This document shows positions 43,354 through 52,295 of a DNA stretch of 64,000 bases, one piece after another; within the stretch, counting starts at the first letter, position 1, and each line of letters opens with the position of its first letter. Position numbers and translations under genes: made by a program. The DNA lies in contig CAYYZW010000300.1 of the NCBI GenBank assembly GCA_964476375.1, positions 1 through 64,000 on the forward strand. The letters run 5' to 3'. Under the pieces are notes generated by a model. It searched no databases. It was not told the DNA's origin and saw only the letters and a program-made list of their open reading frames with translations. This stretch comes from SAT2750 sp964476375 (GTDB lineage Bacteria > Planctomycetota > Planctomycetia > Pirellulales > Pirellulaceae).

Positions 43354-45519
43354 GTGGCGACAGCAGCTCCTATTCGGTGGGCCAGTTTCCGAATTGACGA
43401 GCTGGACTGCCCGGATGAAGTACTCTTGATTCGCGAGTTGCTCGAGGGGCATCCCGGCATCGTGCAATTGGAAATCGACGTTTTCCATCATCGACTCAAT
43501 GTTCGCTACCATCCTCAGCACCTGACCGGGGAGGAGCTTGTGGACAAATTGGGACGAGCCGGGATGTCGGCCCATCCCTTGGTAGATGATTATCATGCTC
43601 CCAACCTCGGTGTATGGCAGCAGCATGGCCGTAGCTGGATGACACTTGTCTCGGCTGGTTTCCTGCTCTCGGGAGTTATCTCCCACGTGCTGGCACATCT
43701 TGGAGATGGATTGAGAGGTTTCCTGGTCCAGCCCCCGGCGACCACCAGTATCGCCCTGCTTTGTTTTTCCATTGTTGCCGGCCTGTTACACCTTGTTCCC
43801 CGTGCCCTGGCAGCACTTCGATTATTGCGGCCGGACATGAACCTGTTGATGATGATTGCTGTTGCCGGGGCCGTGGCGATTAACCAGTGGTTTGAAGCGG
43901 CCACCGTCAGTTTTCTGTTTTCTCTTTCCTTGTGGATTGAGCAGAAGACGATTTCCCGGGCTCGAAACGCCATTGAGGGAATGGTCCAGCAGACGCCACG
44001 GGTTGCCAGGTGCCTCGACAATAAGGATGGGCAGGTCAAGGAGACGCTGGTACAGCGAATCCTGCCAGGACAACGTGTTGAAGTCTGGCCAGGAGAACGC
44101 ATTCCGTTGGATGGGGTTATTATCCAGGGGGAGACACACCTGGATCAATCTCCGATTACCGGAGAATCCCTTCCCCTTGCACGGGGAGCGGGAGATGAGG
44201 TCTTTGCGGGCACATTGAACGTGGAATCCTTGATCCAGCTGGAGGTGACCCGTCGATCCAACGAGTCCATCCTGGCTCGTACCCTGCGGCTGGTCGAACA
44301 GGCACAGGCCCGCCGGGCACCGATCGAAAAGTGGGTGGATGGGTTTGCTCGCCGTTACACGCCACTGGTGATGGCTCTCTCCCTGGCGGTCATGGTCTTC
44401 CCTCCCATGTTGTTCGGCATGCCGTGGGACGATTGGTTTTATAACGGCCTTGTCGTTCTGGTGATTTCATGCCCCTGTTCACTCGTTATTTCCACCCCGG
44501 TGGCGATCGTCGCGGGGCTTACCTCGGCTGTCCGCCGGGGAATCTTGATCAAGGGGGGGCAGTACCTTGAAGCGGTGGCATCGCTCCAGTCGTGTGCTTT
44601 TTACAAGACCCGGACCCAGACGCACGGGAACCCAGAGGTGCAGACGCTGGTGGCGACTGGTGGGGGAGATGAAAGCGAGTTGCTGGAAGTCGCGGCGGCC
44701 CTGGAATCGACGAACCGTCATCCTCTGGCAGAGTCGGTTGTCAGGTATGCTCGCGATCGTGGTGTCACATTCGAACCGGCCGTGCAGGCACGAACTGTTC
44801 ATGGCCGGGGCGTGGAGGGGATTGTCGACGGACAGCCCTGCTGGATCGGGAAGGCCGATTGGGCGAGTGAGCGAGGCAGCCTGCCCGCGGACGCGGAGCG
44901 GACGCTGCAGACAATGCACAAAGAGGGCCTGACGGTGATGGTCGTCGGTCTGAATGATCGAGTCCTGGGGGTTCTGGCTGTAGCGGATGAAGTGCGTCCT
45001 GGTGTCGAGGAGGTCGTTGATCAGTTACACCAGGCAGGGGTTGGTCACCTGGTGATGTTGACCGGGGATGCCGCGCCGATTGCCGAAGCGGTTGCCAGGG
45101 CGGTGGGGCTGGACGGCTTTGCCGCCGACCTCTTGCCGGAAGAGAAAGCAAAGGAAGTGGAGCAGCTTGTTTCCCGTCATGGGACAGTGGCGATGGTCGG
45201 GGATGGGGTCAACGACAGTCCTGCCATGGCATCGGCCACGATCGGTGTATCAATGGCCGCTATCGGGTCGGATGTGGCGATCGATACGTCCGACATTGCA
45301 CTCATGTCGGATAATCTCTCGCTCCTCCCATGGTTGATTGGACATGCCCGCCGAACGCTCGATATCGTCCGCCAGAACACGATCACCTCGATCCTGGTCA
45401 AGGTGACCTGCCTGGCTGTTACGCTGGCCGGTTTTGGGTACCTCTGGTTGGCCATCGTCGCGGATGTGGGGGCGACCGTGCTGGTCACTTCCAACTCACT
45501 GCGTCTCTTTACCCGCTAG
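43354..45519 (+). CDS. Heavy-metal P1B-type ATPase with degenerate phosphorylation motif
   Basis: A 721-residue protein of the CadA/ZntA type. The N-terminal metal domain has a single Cys (ELDCPDE, lacking the second of CxxC). Eight membrane segments, TGES (ITGESLPL), the CPC ion site (ISCPCSLVIS), the HP motif (NRHPLAES), MLTGDA and GDGVNDSPA are all intact, as is the late acidic metal ligand (VADVGATVLV). However, the phosphorylation motif DKTGTLT is YKTRTQT (417-423): the Asp that must be phosphorylated is Tyr, and Gly and Leu have changed too. The protein cannot work as a classical pump. The GTG start has GAGG upstream. Confidence 0.85.
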   Translation: MATAAPIRWASFRIDELDCPDEVLLIRELLEGHPGIVQLEIDVFHHRLNVRYHPQHLTGEELVDKLGRAGMSAHPLVDDYHAPNLGVWQQHGRSWMTLVSAGFLLSGVISHVLAHLGDGLRGFLVQPPATTSIALLCFSIVAGLLHLVPRALAALRLLRPDMNLLMMIAVAGAVAINQWFEAATVSFLFSLSLWIEQKTISRARNAIEGMVQQTPRVARCLDNKDGQVKETLVQRILPGQRVEVWPGERIPLDGVIIQGETHLDQSPITGESLPLARGAGDEVFAGTLNVESLIQLEVTRRSNESILARTLRLVEQAQARRAPIEKWVDGFARRYTPLVMALSLAVMVFPPMLFGMPWDDWFYNGLVVLVISCPCSLVISTPVAIVAGLTSAVRRGILIKGGQYLEAVASLQSCAFYKTRTQTHGNPEVQTLVATGGGDESELLEVAAALESTNRHPLAESVVRYARDRGVTFEPAVQARTVHGRGVEGIVDGQPCWIGKADWASERGSLPADAERTLQTMHKEGLTVMVVGLNDRVLGVLAVADEVRPGVEEVVDQLHQAGVGHLVMLTGDAAPIAEAVARAVGLDGFAADLLPEEKAKEVEQLVSRHGTVAMVGDGVNDSPAMASATIGVSMAAIGSDVAIDTSDIALMSDNLSLLPWLIGHARRTLDIVRQNTITSILVKVTCLAVTLAGFGYLWLAIVADVGATVLVTSNSLRLFTR

Positions 45520-45534
45520 GGACCAAGCGGGAGG

Positions 45535-46716
45535 CTAGTTGCCGGATTGGAATGCCTCGCGTGTGTCGGCAAAATGAGCGACCTGCTCAATCGCCGCGAG
45601 CATCTTGTCACGGTTCACCGAGTGAATTTCAAATGGCTCTCCAACGTCCCTGAGCATGGTCAGAGTGAGCCTCCCACCCAGGTGCTGGCGGAATTCTTCC
45701 AGTCCGTCAAAGAGGATTTCCAGATTGCTCAGGGACGGGTCGCAAAGATGAAAGCCGAGGTTTCCAAGACATTCGAGCACCTGTTGAGCTATTTTCTTGC
45801 TCAGCCCCAGCTCCAGCGACGAATAGACCGTATCGATAGCGACACCGATAGCAACCGCCTCGCCATGTCGAAGGGAAAAGTCGCTCATCGTCTCCATCTT
45901 GTGGGCAGACCAGTGCCCGAAATCGAGCGGGCGCGCTTCAAGCATCTCGAACGGGTCACCACCCTTGGTGATATGGTCCAGGTGAAGGCGTGCCGAAGCA
46001 CGGAGCATCGGCATGGCCACGGACATCTCGCGATCAGCAATCGAGGAGGCCGACCGGCAGAGTTGATCAAACATCCCCCGGTCCTTGAGCAGGGACACTT
46101 TTACCGCTTCGGAAAAGCCACCGATGAAATCCCGGTTGCTGAGCGTGGAGAGCATCTCGCTATCGTTGATCACGGCCCAGGGGACATTAAAGCTCCCCAT
46201 CCAGTTTTTTTTCTGGAACAGGTTCATGCTGTTCTTCACGCCAATTCCGGAGTCTGCCTGGCTCAGGGTTGTGGTGGGGATTCGCACCAGCCGCAGGCCG
46301 CGGTGAGCAATGCTGGTCGCGAATCCAATCGCATCCAGCACGGCGCCACCCCCCACCACCACGACGTAGCTTCGTCTGTCCAGATCCGAGACGTTGAAAA
46401 CCTTCAGGATTTTCTCCAGCAGGTGAATATCGTTCTTGGCTTCCTCCCCACCTGGAATCAGCTGTACCGCGCCGATGCGTTGCAAACGGTCGGGTCGGGA
46501 ATCGACCAGACGTTTCAAAATCGAAACCAGGTCCGGCCGGCTTTCGGCCACATTTTGATCCAGCCAGAACTGTACCCGTGCAGGCTTGTTGTCGGAGGAT
46601 TCCAGCAGGTCGACGAGGATCTCCGTTTCCTTCTCGAGAAGGTTCTCGGTGAAGCGGAGCCGGTGTCTGCAAGGGACGTTAAAATCAACGTCGAGCCTGT
46701 CCGGTGTGCTTGTCAT
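45535..46716 (-). CDS. EboD-like 3-dehydroquinate synthase family protein
   Basis: A 393-residue member of the sugar-phosphate cyclase family. The NAD site reads VVVGGGAVLDAIGF; metal ligands are in GGFSEAVKVSLLKD, DFGHWSAHKME and LRHGEAVAIG. The AHRGLRLVRIPTTTLSQADSG and GVKNSMNLFQKKN segments match the EboD type, part of the ebo scytonemin/transport-linked cluster, more than AroB. No other ebo gene lies beside it, so the pathway is unclear. Downstream on this strand there is nothing close. Confidence 0.75.
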   Translation of the reverse strand: MTSTPDRLDVDFNVPCRHRLRFTENLLEKETEILVDLLESSDNKPARVQFWLDQNVAESRPDLVSILKRLVDSRPDRLQRIGAVQLIPGGEEAKNDIHLLEKILKVFNVSDLDRRSYVVVVGGGAVLDAIGFATSIAHRGLRLVRIPTTTLSQADSGIGVKNSMNLFQKKNWMGSFNVPWAVINDSEMLSTLSNRDFIGGFSEAVKVSLLKDRGMFDQLCRSASSIADREMSVAMPMLRASARLHLDHITKGGDPFEMLEARPLDFGHWSAHKMETMSDFSLRHGEAVAIGVAIDTVYSSLELGLSKKIAQQVLECLGNLGFHLCDPSLSNLEILFDGLEEFRQHLGGRLTLTMLRDVGEPFEIHSVNRDKMLAAIEQVAHFADTREAFQSGN

Positions 46717-46803
46717 GATGATCCCGGGCGAAAAACAGTAACCAGTTCACTTCTAATTGAACCGTCCTCCTCCTGCAAGAGGGCCGCCCGGGAGGCCCTT
46801 GTT

Positions 46804-47370
46804 TCAGGGTCTTTTTCGTGCCACCAGAAAGCCATCATGCCGTCCATCGTCCAGCCATCCCTGCTCGTGATGCACAATCTCCAGGCCCATGGCAAGCGAC
46901 AGAAGCTCGTCCTCCTGGAGCAGGTATTCTTGCGGGGGACGGGAATGACGCTCCAGGTTGGTGACCGTTGGTTGCAGGATAACCAGCAGACCTTCCGCCG
47001 AGAGCTGGGAAATGGCTGTCGGTATCAATGGCCGCCAGAGATAGAGGCAGGAGAGGATCAGCGACCAGGGGCCGGGAGGAAAGGGATCTTCCTGAAGGTC
47101 TATCTGCAGGCCCTGGACATGGAGCCCGGCTGTTTCGGCTCTCCGGTGAGCCCGCTTGAGGCCCTGGCTGGAGATATCCGCGAGTGTCACATCCAAACCT
47201 CGCTGTGCGAGCCAACAGGCGTGGCGGCCAGTTCCGCCGGCCAGGTCCAGGGCCTTTCCGCTGGTGGGGAGAAGGGATTCGTGTCGTGCCAGTACCAAGG
47301 ACGGGGCGTCGCCGTATGGATCCAGCTCTTCAAATCGTTTGTCCCACTTTTCCCGATCCTCAACTGGCAC
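46804..47370 (-). CDS. Class I SAM-dependent methyltransferase
   Basis: A 188-residue methyltransferase, related to the TehB group. The SAM-binding motif I is ALDLAGGTGRHACWLA, followed by DVTLADISSQGL for motif II and LILSCLYLW for the post-motif strand. The last strand pair carries a GWLDDGRHDGFLVARK end. It is followed after 87 bases by the EboD-like gene. The substrate cannot be told. Confidence 0.75.
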   Translation of the reverse strand: MPVEDREKWDKRFEELDPYGDAPSLVLARHESLLPTSGKALDLAGGTGRHACWLAQRGLDVTLADISSQGLKRAHRRAETAGLHVQGLQIDLQEDPFPPGPWSLILSCLYLWRPLIPTAISQLSAEGLLVILQPTVTNLERHSRPPQEYLLQEDELLSLAMGLEIVHHEQGWLDDGRHDGFLVARKRP

Positions 47371-47385
47371 GTGATACCCCTTTCC

Positions 47386-47889
47386 CTAGTGGAGTTTCTT
47401 TAACTTGTGATGGTGGCGTAGCCCATTCACCACGTCCATGGCCCGCGGCTGGTGCCGAAGGAGTTTCAGCAGCTGGCTGGTACTGGTCTGGAGATCGGTG
47501 GCAGTGGCTACGACATCTCCCTTGTGCAGGTGGATCCGGTCCATGGCTTCTGACAGCAGGGATGGATAATCCTCGTGATCAGGACTGACTGAAAGTCGTC
47601 GTCCCCTGGTCCGTTCCAGCCAGAGTTCACTTGGTAATCCCACCGGTGGAGCCTGCCGGAGGTCAATGGCCAGGTTAAGGCGGAGACGAAAAAGTGCCAC
47701 CTGTCGGTTCTGCTCCTGGCTGCGTCGCTCGCTCGCCGCGCCCTGGGTACCGCTTTCCCGGTGCGTTATCACGACGGCGGTTTCTACCTTGTTGCGGTGC
47801 TGGCCGCCCGGGCCCGAACGCCGCTGGCGGCGCACATCGCACTGTTTGAGCAACTGGTCTGTGGGCAATCTGGCTGGATGGATACTCAT
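47386..47889 (-). CDS. Peptide-chain-release-factor-like protein (ArfB-type GGQ domain)
   Basis: A 167-residue protein with the GGQ domain of class-I release factors: RRSGPGGQHRNKVETAVV followed by the basic segment with ERRSQEQNRQVAL. It lacks the codon-recognition domains, so it should work like ArfB/YaeJ in rescuing stalled ribosomes. The C-terminus is different from ArfB (KGDVVATATDLQ, then RHHHKLKKLH) with a basic end that could lie in the mRNA channel. It precedes the methyltransferase by 15 bases on the same strand. Confidence 0.8.
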   Translation of the reverse strand: MSIHPARLPTDQLLKQCDVRRQRRSGPGGQHRNKVETAVVITHRESGTQGAASERRSQEQNRQVALFRLRLNLAIDLRQAPPVGLPSELWLERTRGRRLSVSPDHEDYPSLLSEAMDRIHLHKGDVVATATDLQTSTSQLLKLLRHQPRAMDVVNGLRHHHKLKKLH

Positions 47890-48000
47890 GGCAGAGCTGC
47901 TCTCCCGGCCAAGTCAGGCTAACCAGGATGCCCGCAGACGGTCAAGCCCATGGATTCTCACCACCTGTATGAGGGGACCGGAGAACAGCAGTTGCCGCAG

Positions 48001-48417
48001 TTAATCGCTGCGGAGCTTGAAGGGAGTTTTTCGTAGCAGGCCCCGCAGCTGGCGAGGCAGGTGACGACGCTCAATCAGCTCCGGGTCATACTGGGTCCAG
48101 GATTCTCGGAAACTGGGGGCGTTTACCGTGCGGATGACCTTGCCATCATGCCAGGTTGCGACGTAAGTGCCTGTCCGTGCATCCCAGTGGGGGAGCTGGG
48201 AAATGACCTTCAGGGATCGCCAGTCCTTGACGTTGTAGTGGCTGGTGTGAGGTGACCACTCGTAGAAAATGATCTGCTCAAAGACAAGCCAGCCGTGCTC
48301 GTCGTAGCAGTGATTCAGTTCGATCAAGTCGACTCGATCGACGGCAATATCCTCCACCGGGTTACGGCCCAGGAGCAGGGTGGGGCACAGAACCAGGGCT
48401 ATGACCAGGAGTCTCAC
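48001..48417 (-). CDS. Small exported protein of unknown function
   Basis: A 138-residue protein I do not recognise. The GTG start (48417) has GGAG seven bases upstream. A short signal peptide (MRLLVIALVLCPTLLLG) is followed by a beta-rich body with LIELNHCYDEHGWLVFEQIIF and YNVKDWRSLK. It lies in minus-strand orientation after the VWA gene, across 148 bases. Confidence 0.65.
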   Translation of the reverse strand: MRLLVIALVLCPTLLLGRNPVEDIAVDRVDLIELNHCYDEHGWLVFEQIIFYEWSPHTSHYNVKDWRSLKVISQLPHWDARTGTYVATWHDGKVIRTVNAPSFRESWTQYDPELIERRHLPRQLRGLLRKTPFKLRSD

Positions 48418-48565
48418 GGGCTATCTCCCTGATGCATTCATCTGCACCATGCATTACGAACCCCCAAATCGAGATAACCTTTTACTGGAAAAAGGGTCTT
48501 TGGTGCCAGAGAGGATGGGCAAGCTGGGGATTTCTCACAAGCCGCGAGAAGCGAAAGAAAGGACT

Positions 48566-49564
48566 TTAACGCCGGCGCATGTCGACGTAATGAAACTGGC
48601 CACGGTTTTCCATCGCCAGTTTTCGCATGAATGGCGTGTCATCCTGGAGTGGGCCGAAGCCAAACTGGATACAGTGAATCGCTGTCAGGCCTCCTGCCCG
48701 CTGTCGTATGCGATCCAGCTGGACACGGCTCAGGTCCGGAGACCCACCATCGGTAAGCAGGAAAAGGACATCCGGTTTAACACGTAAACCAGCCAAGACG
48801 GCAAGCTCGTGATCGGTCGCGCCAAAAGCTGCCAGCCCTGAAAAAAAGGTGCGTAGTCGTCCCTGGTTTTCCGGGATCGCCCTGGCCATCGTGCGATCAG
48901 GAAAGAAGACTGGTTTGTCGTGGTAGGCGATCACCTGAAAGCGATGGGTCGTGGCCAGTTCTCCAATCGCCATGTCAAGTTGTTTGCCGGCTGCATGCAG
49001 GGCGTTGAGTCCCTGGCCTCCCATGCTCTTGGAACGGTCCACGACAAAGACAAAGCTCCGACCACTGGCATCCGGGCTGCCAAAGAGTGACACCTCTCCA
49101 GCCGGTCCGGCGGGGCCGACAGGACGAGTGGGGCGTTCCAGTCCTGATGGATCCACATCGTCGATCCCCGGCAGGCGATCAGAAAGTTGGCTTGTGCGGA
49201 GGTTGTCACCCGGCAGGCCTGCATTCATCTGGGGAAGGTCCCCACCTGGAAGCTGGATCTGGGGGAATTCGACGGCCTGGCCCAGGACGTCCCCATCCAG
49301 TGCGGCACCCGCTTGCGCCATGGCACGGGAAGACTCCAGCACGTCCTGCTCATCCAGGTAGTCCACCGACTCACTGCTGGATGCGGTGGACAGGACAATT
49401 CCGACTGCCCGGTCCGATTCCACCGGCAGTCGGGGGCCAGCGGTCTGCCAGGCAAGCCCTATGACAACCAGGATGACCACGTGCAGTACCACCGAGAAGG
49501 CCCAGGCGGAACGCCGGGAAGGCGGCCGGGTTGGATGTTCCGAGTCGGGGTGGTTTCGGTTCAT
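48566..49564 (-). CDS. Membrane-anchored von Willebrand factor A protein
   Basis: A 332-residue protein, start MNRNHPDSEHP at 49564 (frame extends 61 codons further upstream without support). One membrane segment (about 23-45, AFSVVLHVVILVVIGLAW) is followed by a linker and a VWA domain with the MIDAS motif DRSKSMGG and late motif FLLTDGGSPD. In planctomycetes similar proteins accompany TonB/ExbB-like units; here no such partner is seen. It diverges from the cytochrome-like operon, with about 219 bases between starts. Confidence 0.8.
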   Translation of the reverse strand: MNRNHPDSEHPTRPPSRRSAWAFSVVLHVVILVVIGLAWQTAGPRLPVESDRAVGIVLSTASSSESVDYLDEQDVLESSRAMAQAGAALDGDVLGQAVEFPQIQLPGGDLPQMNAGLPGDNLRTSQLSDRLPGIDDVDPSGLERPTRPVGPAGPAGEVSLFGSPDASGRSFVFVVDRSKSMGGQGLNALHAAGKQLDMAIGELATTHRFQVIAYHDKPVFFPDRTMARAIPENQGRLRTFFSGLAAFGATDHELAVLAGLRVKPDVLFLLTDGGSPDLSRVQLDRIRQRAGGLTAIHCIQFGFGPLQDDTPFMRKLAMENRGQFHYVDMRRR

Positions 49565-49783
49565 GCCGGAGCTTTTTGGAGGGCCGGGATGTCTCACATC
49601 CTTCATTCTAGAAGATCGGCATTCCAGGGCGAGTCTTTTTAATGGCATCCACTTTTTTCGCGGTCGTCGAGTGAATCGATTACAATGGAATTCCACATTG
49701 TCCAGGCCCTCTCCGTCACTGTAAAATAGAATTCGACTTTCCACCACGTCCTTCCCTTTGCTGACACGCTGTTGGCCCCTGCC

Positions 49784-52252
49784 ATGAAGAAATACTCGTT
49801 ATTCCTGTTCCTCGCTCTCCCCTGTCTTGTCTTGTTGTCTGCCGGCAGTCTGGGTCTTGCGGGAGAGGAACCGGAGGAGGGAGAGATTGCCATTTTTCCC
49901 CAGGTCGTGGAGCTTCGGGGACAGGATGCCCTGCAACGGCTCGTCGTGACTGCCACGGTGGAGGGACGGCAGGTCGATGTGACAGACCAGGCCCAGTTGT
50001 CCGTGTCGCCCGGGGGGATTGCCGAGGTGGATTCGGATGGCGTACTGCATCCGATGGCAAACGGGACGGGAAAGGTGACGGCCCGCTGGGAAAAACACAA
50101 GGTGACAAGCCAGCTTGTTGTCCAGCAGGCAACCGAGTTGTTTCCTGTGAGCTTTGAACTTCACGTGCAACCTGTCCTGGTGGCGCGGGGCTGCAGCATG
50201 GGTGCCTGTCATGGCAAGGCCCGGGGCCAGAATGGCTTCCAGCTCTCATTACTGAGTTTTGATCCGGAATTTGACCATGCTGCGTTAACCCGCAATGCCC
50301 GCGGACGCCGGGTCTTTCCTGCTTCTCCCCGCCGCAGCCTCCTTCTGCAGAAGCCGACCGGAGAACTTCCACACGGGGGAGGTGCCCGTCTTTCCATGGA
50401 CGATCATGATTACTCCACCCTGGAGCGGTGGATTGCATCGGGTACACCTCGTCGTATCGAGGGGGAACCATCGCTGGAACGCATAAGCGTTTATCCCCAG
50501 GAACGTATCATGCGGCCAGAAGAGAAACAGCGGATGGTCGTGACCGCCTTTTTCACGGATGGCTCGTCCCGTGATGTAACCGGCCAGACAACCTTCCAGT
50601 CCAACGAAAGTGCGATTGTCGCCGTGAATACCAGTGGCCAGGCAACGGCCGGCCCCCTGCCTGGGGAGGCCACGCTGATGGCCAGGTACATGGGGCAGAT
50701 TACCACCACGCACGTCCTGATTCCGCTCGAGGGAGAGGTGCCGGACAAGCTCTATGCCGATCTTCCCCGCAATAATTTCATTGACGGGCTGGCCTGGGAA
50801 AAACTCAAGCAGCTCAAGGTGACCCCCTCGGAGGGAACCGGGGACAGTCGCTACCTGCGGCGATGTTATATCGATCTGATCGGCCGCCTTCCCCATCCGG
50901 ATGAGGTGCGGGCCTTCCTCTCCAGTTCCGACCCGGCGAAACGGGAGAAACTTGTCGACCAGTTGCTTGAACGGCCGGAGTATGCGGATCACTGGGCCAA
51001 CAAGTGGGCGGACCTGCTTCGTCCCAATCCCTACCGGGTGGGCATCAAGGCGGTCTTGAACTACGACAACTGGATCCGGCAGAGTTTTCGCGAGAACAAG
51101 CCTTACGACCAGTTCGTGCGAGAACTGGTGACTGCCGAGGGGAGTACCTGGCGCAATGGTGCCGCCACGCTGTTCCGTGACCGGCGTTCACCGGATGAAA
51201 TTGCGACCATTGTCAGCCGGCTTTTCCTGGGAATTCGCCTCGAGTGTGCCAAGTGCCATCATCACCCTTTTGAGCGATGGAGCCAGGATGACTTTTTCAG
51301 CTTTGCTGCCTACTTTTCCCGGGTCGGTCGCAAGGGGACAGGACTTTCCCCTCCTATTTCCGGTGGCGAAGAGATCATCATGACCTCCAAGAGCGGGTCG
51401 GTGTCGCACCCGTTAACCGGGGAGATACTTCCGCCGCGGCCACTCTTTGGGGAAGTAGAGCCGGCCGAAAATGAAACCCAGCGTGACACCCTGGCCCGCT
51501 GGATCACCTCCCAGCAGAACATGTTTTTTGCCAAAGTGATCGTGAACCGTGTCTGGGCCGACATGATGGGGAGGGGGCTGGTAGAACCGGTGGATGATCT
51601 GCGGGCGACCAACCCGGCGACCAATGAACCCCTGCTCGAGGAGCTGGCGAGGCATTTCCAGCAGAGTGACTACGATCTCAAGTCATTAATTGCGACCATT
51701 GCCCGCTCCCATCTTTACAGCCTGCGAAGTGAGCCGACCGAACGGAACGTTGCCGATGTCCAGAATTACTCGCGACATTACCGACAGCGGCTGCGTGCCG
51801 AGGTCCTGGTGGATGCCGTCAGTGATATTACCGGTGTCCATGAACAGCATAGCGGTATGGTCCAGGATTCCAGGACAAACCAGATCTGGACCCATCGGGT
51901 CAGTTCTTTATTCCTGGACACTTTCGGCCGTCCCGATCCGAACCAGGATCCTCCCTGCGAACGGACCGGTGATTCGACAGTCACCCAGGCGCTGCACCTG
52001 ATGAATGCCCCCAACATTCATTCCAAGATCAGTGATGAAAAAGGCAATGTCAGCACCTGGGCAAAGAGCGATTTGACAGCGGAACAGATTGTCGATGAAA
52101 TCTACCTGTGGTGTTATGCCCGTTTTCCGAGTGATGCCGAACGGGAGGTTTGCGTGGCGGTTTACCAGGAAAAGGACATGACGCGCCAGCAGGCGACCGA
52201 AGATATTCTATGGGCGATCTTTAATACACCGGAATTCATTATCAAGGACTAG
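49784..52252 (+). CDS. Planctomycete DUF1549/DUF1553 protein with Ig-like and cytochrome-like motifs
   Basis: A 822-residue exported protein. Signal peptide 1-26 precedes two bacterial Ig-like (Big_2) segments (about 35-115 and 235-315). The motif RGCSMGACHGKARGQNGF (about 150-165) is a C-x4-CH variant typical of the family. DUF1549 (about 330-520) holds ECAKCHHHPFERW, a CxxCH haem-like motif. DUF1553 (about 570-800) follows with MNAPNIHSKI and NTPEFIIKD at the end. It is first of a three-gene unit with a DUF1501 partner, the standard planctomycete pairing; function is unknown, and redox or polysaccharide roles are proposed. Confidence 0.9.
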   Translation: MKKYSLFLFLALPCLVLLSAGSLGLAGEEPEEGEIAIFPQVVELRGQDALQRLVVTATVEGRQVDVTDQAQLSVSPGGIAEVDSDGVLHPMANGTGKVTARWEKHKVTSQLVVQQATELFPVSFELHVQPVLVARGCSMGACHGKARGQNGFQLSLLSFDPEFDHAALTRNARGRRVFPASPRRSLLLQKPTGELPHGGGARLSMDDHDYSTLERWIASGTPRRIEGEPSLERISVYPQERIMRPEEKQRMVVTAFFTDGSSRDVTGQTTFQSNESAIVAVNTSGQATAGPLPGEATLMARYMGQITTTHVLIPLEGEVPDKLYADLPRNNFIDGLAWEKLKQLKVTPSEGTGDSRYLRRCYIDLIGRLPHPDEVRAFLSSSDPAKREKLVDQLLERPEYADHWANKWADLLRPNPYRVGIKAVLNYDNWIRQSFRENKPYDQFVRELVTAEGSTWRNGAATLFRDRRSPDEIATIVSRLFLGIRLECAKCHHHPFERWSQDDFFSFAAYFSRVGRKGTGLSPPISGGEEIIMTSKSGSVSHPLTGEILPPRPLFGEVEPAENETQRDTLARWITSQQNMFFAKVIVNRVWADMMGRGLVEPVDDLRATNPATNEPLLEELARHFQQSDYDLKSLIATIARSHLYSLRSEPTERNVADVQNYSRHYRQRLRAEVLVDAVSDITGVHEQHSGMVQDSRTNQIWTHRVSSLFLDTFGRPDPNQDPPCERTGDSTVTQALHLMNAPNIHSKISDEKGNVSTWAKSDLTAEQIVDEIYLWCYARFPSDAEREVCVAVYQEKDMTRQQATEDILWAIFNTPEFIIKD

Positions 52253-52295
52253 ATGCTTTCCGGTGGCCCAGAGCCAGAATAGGAGATTGCAAGAT

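Noticed and set aside
45547..47403. 618-codon plus-strand frame
   Set aside because: Antisense to the EboD-like and methyltransferase genes, both with clear motifs.
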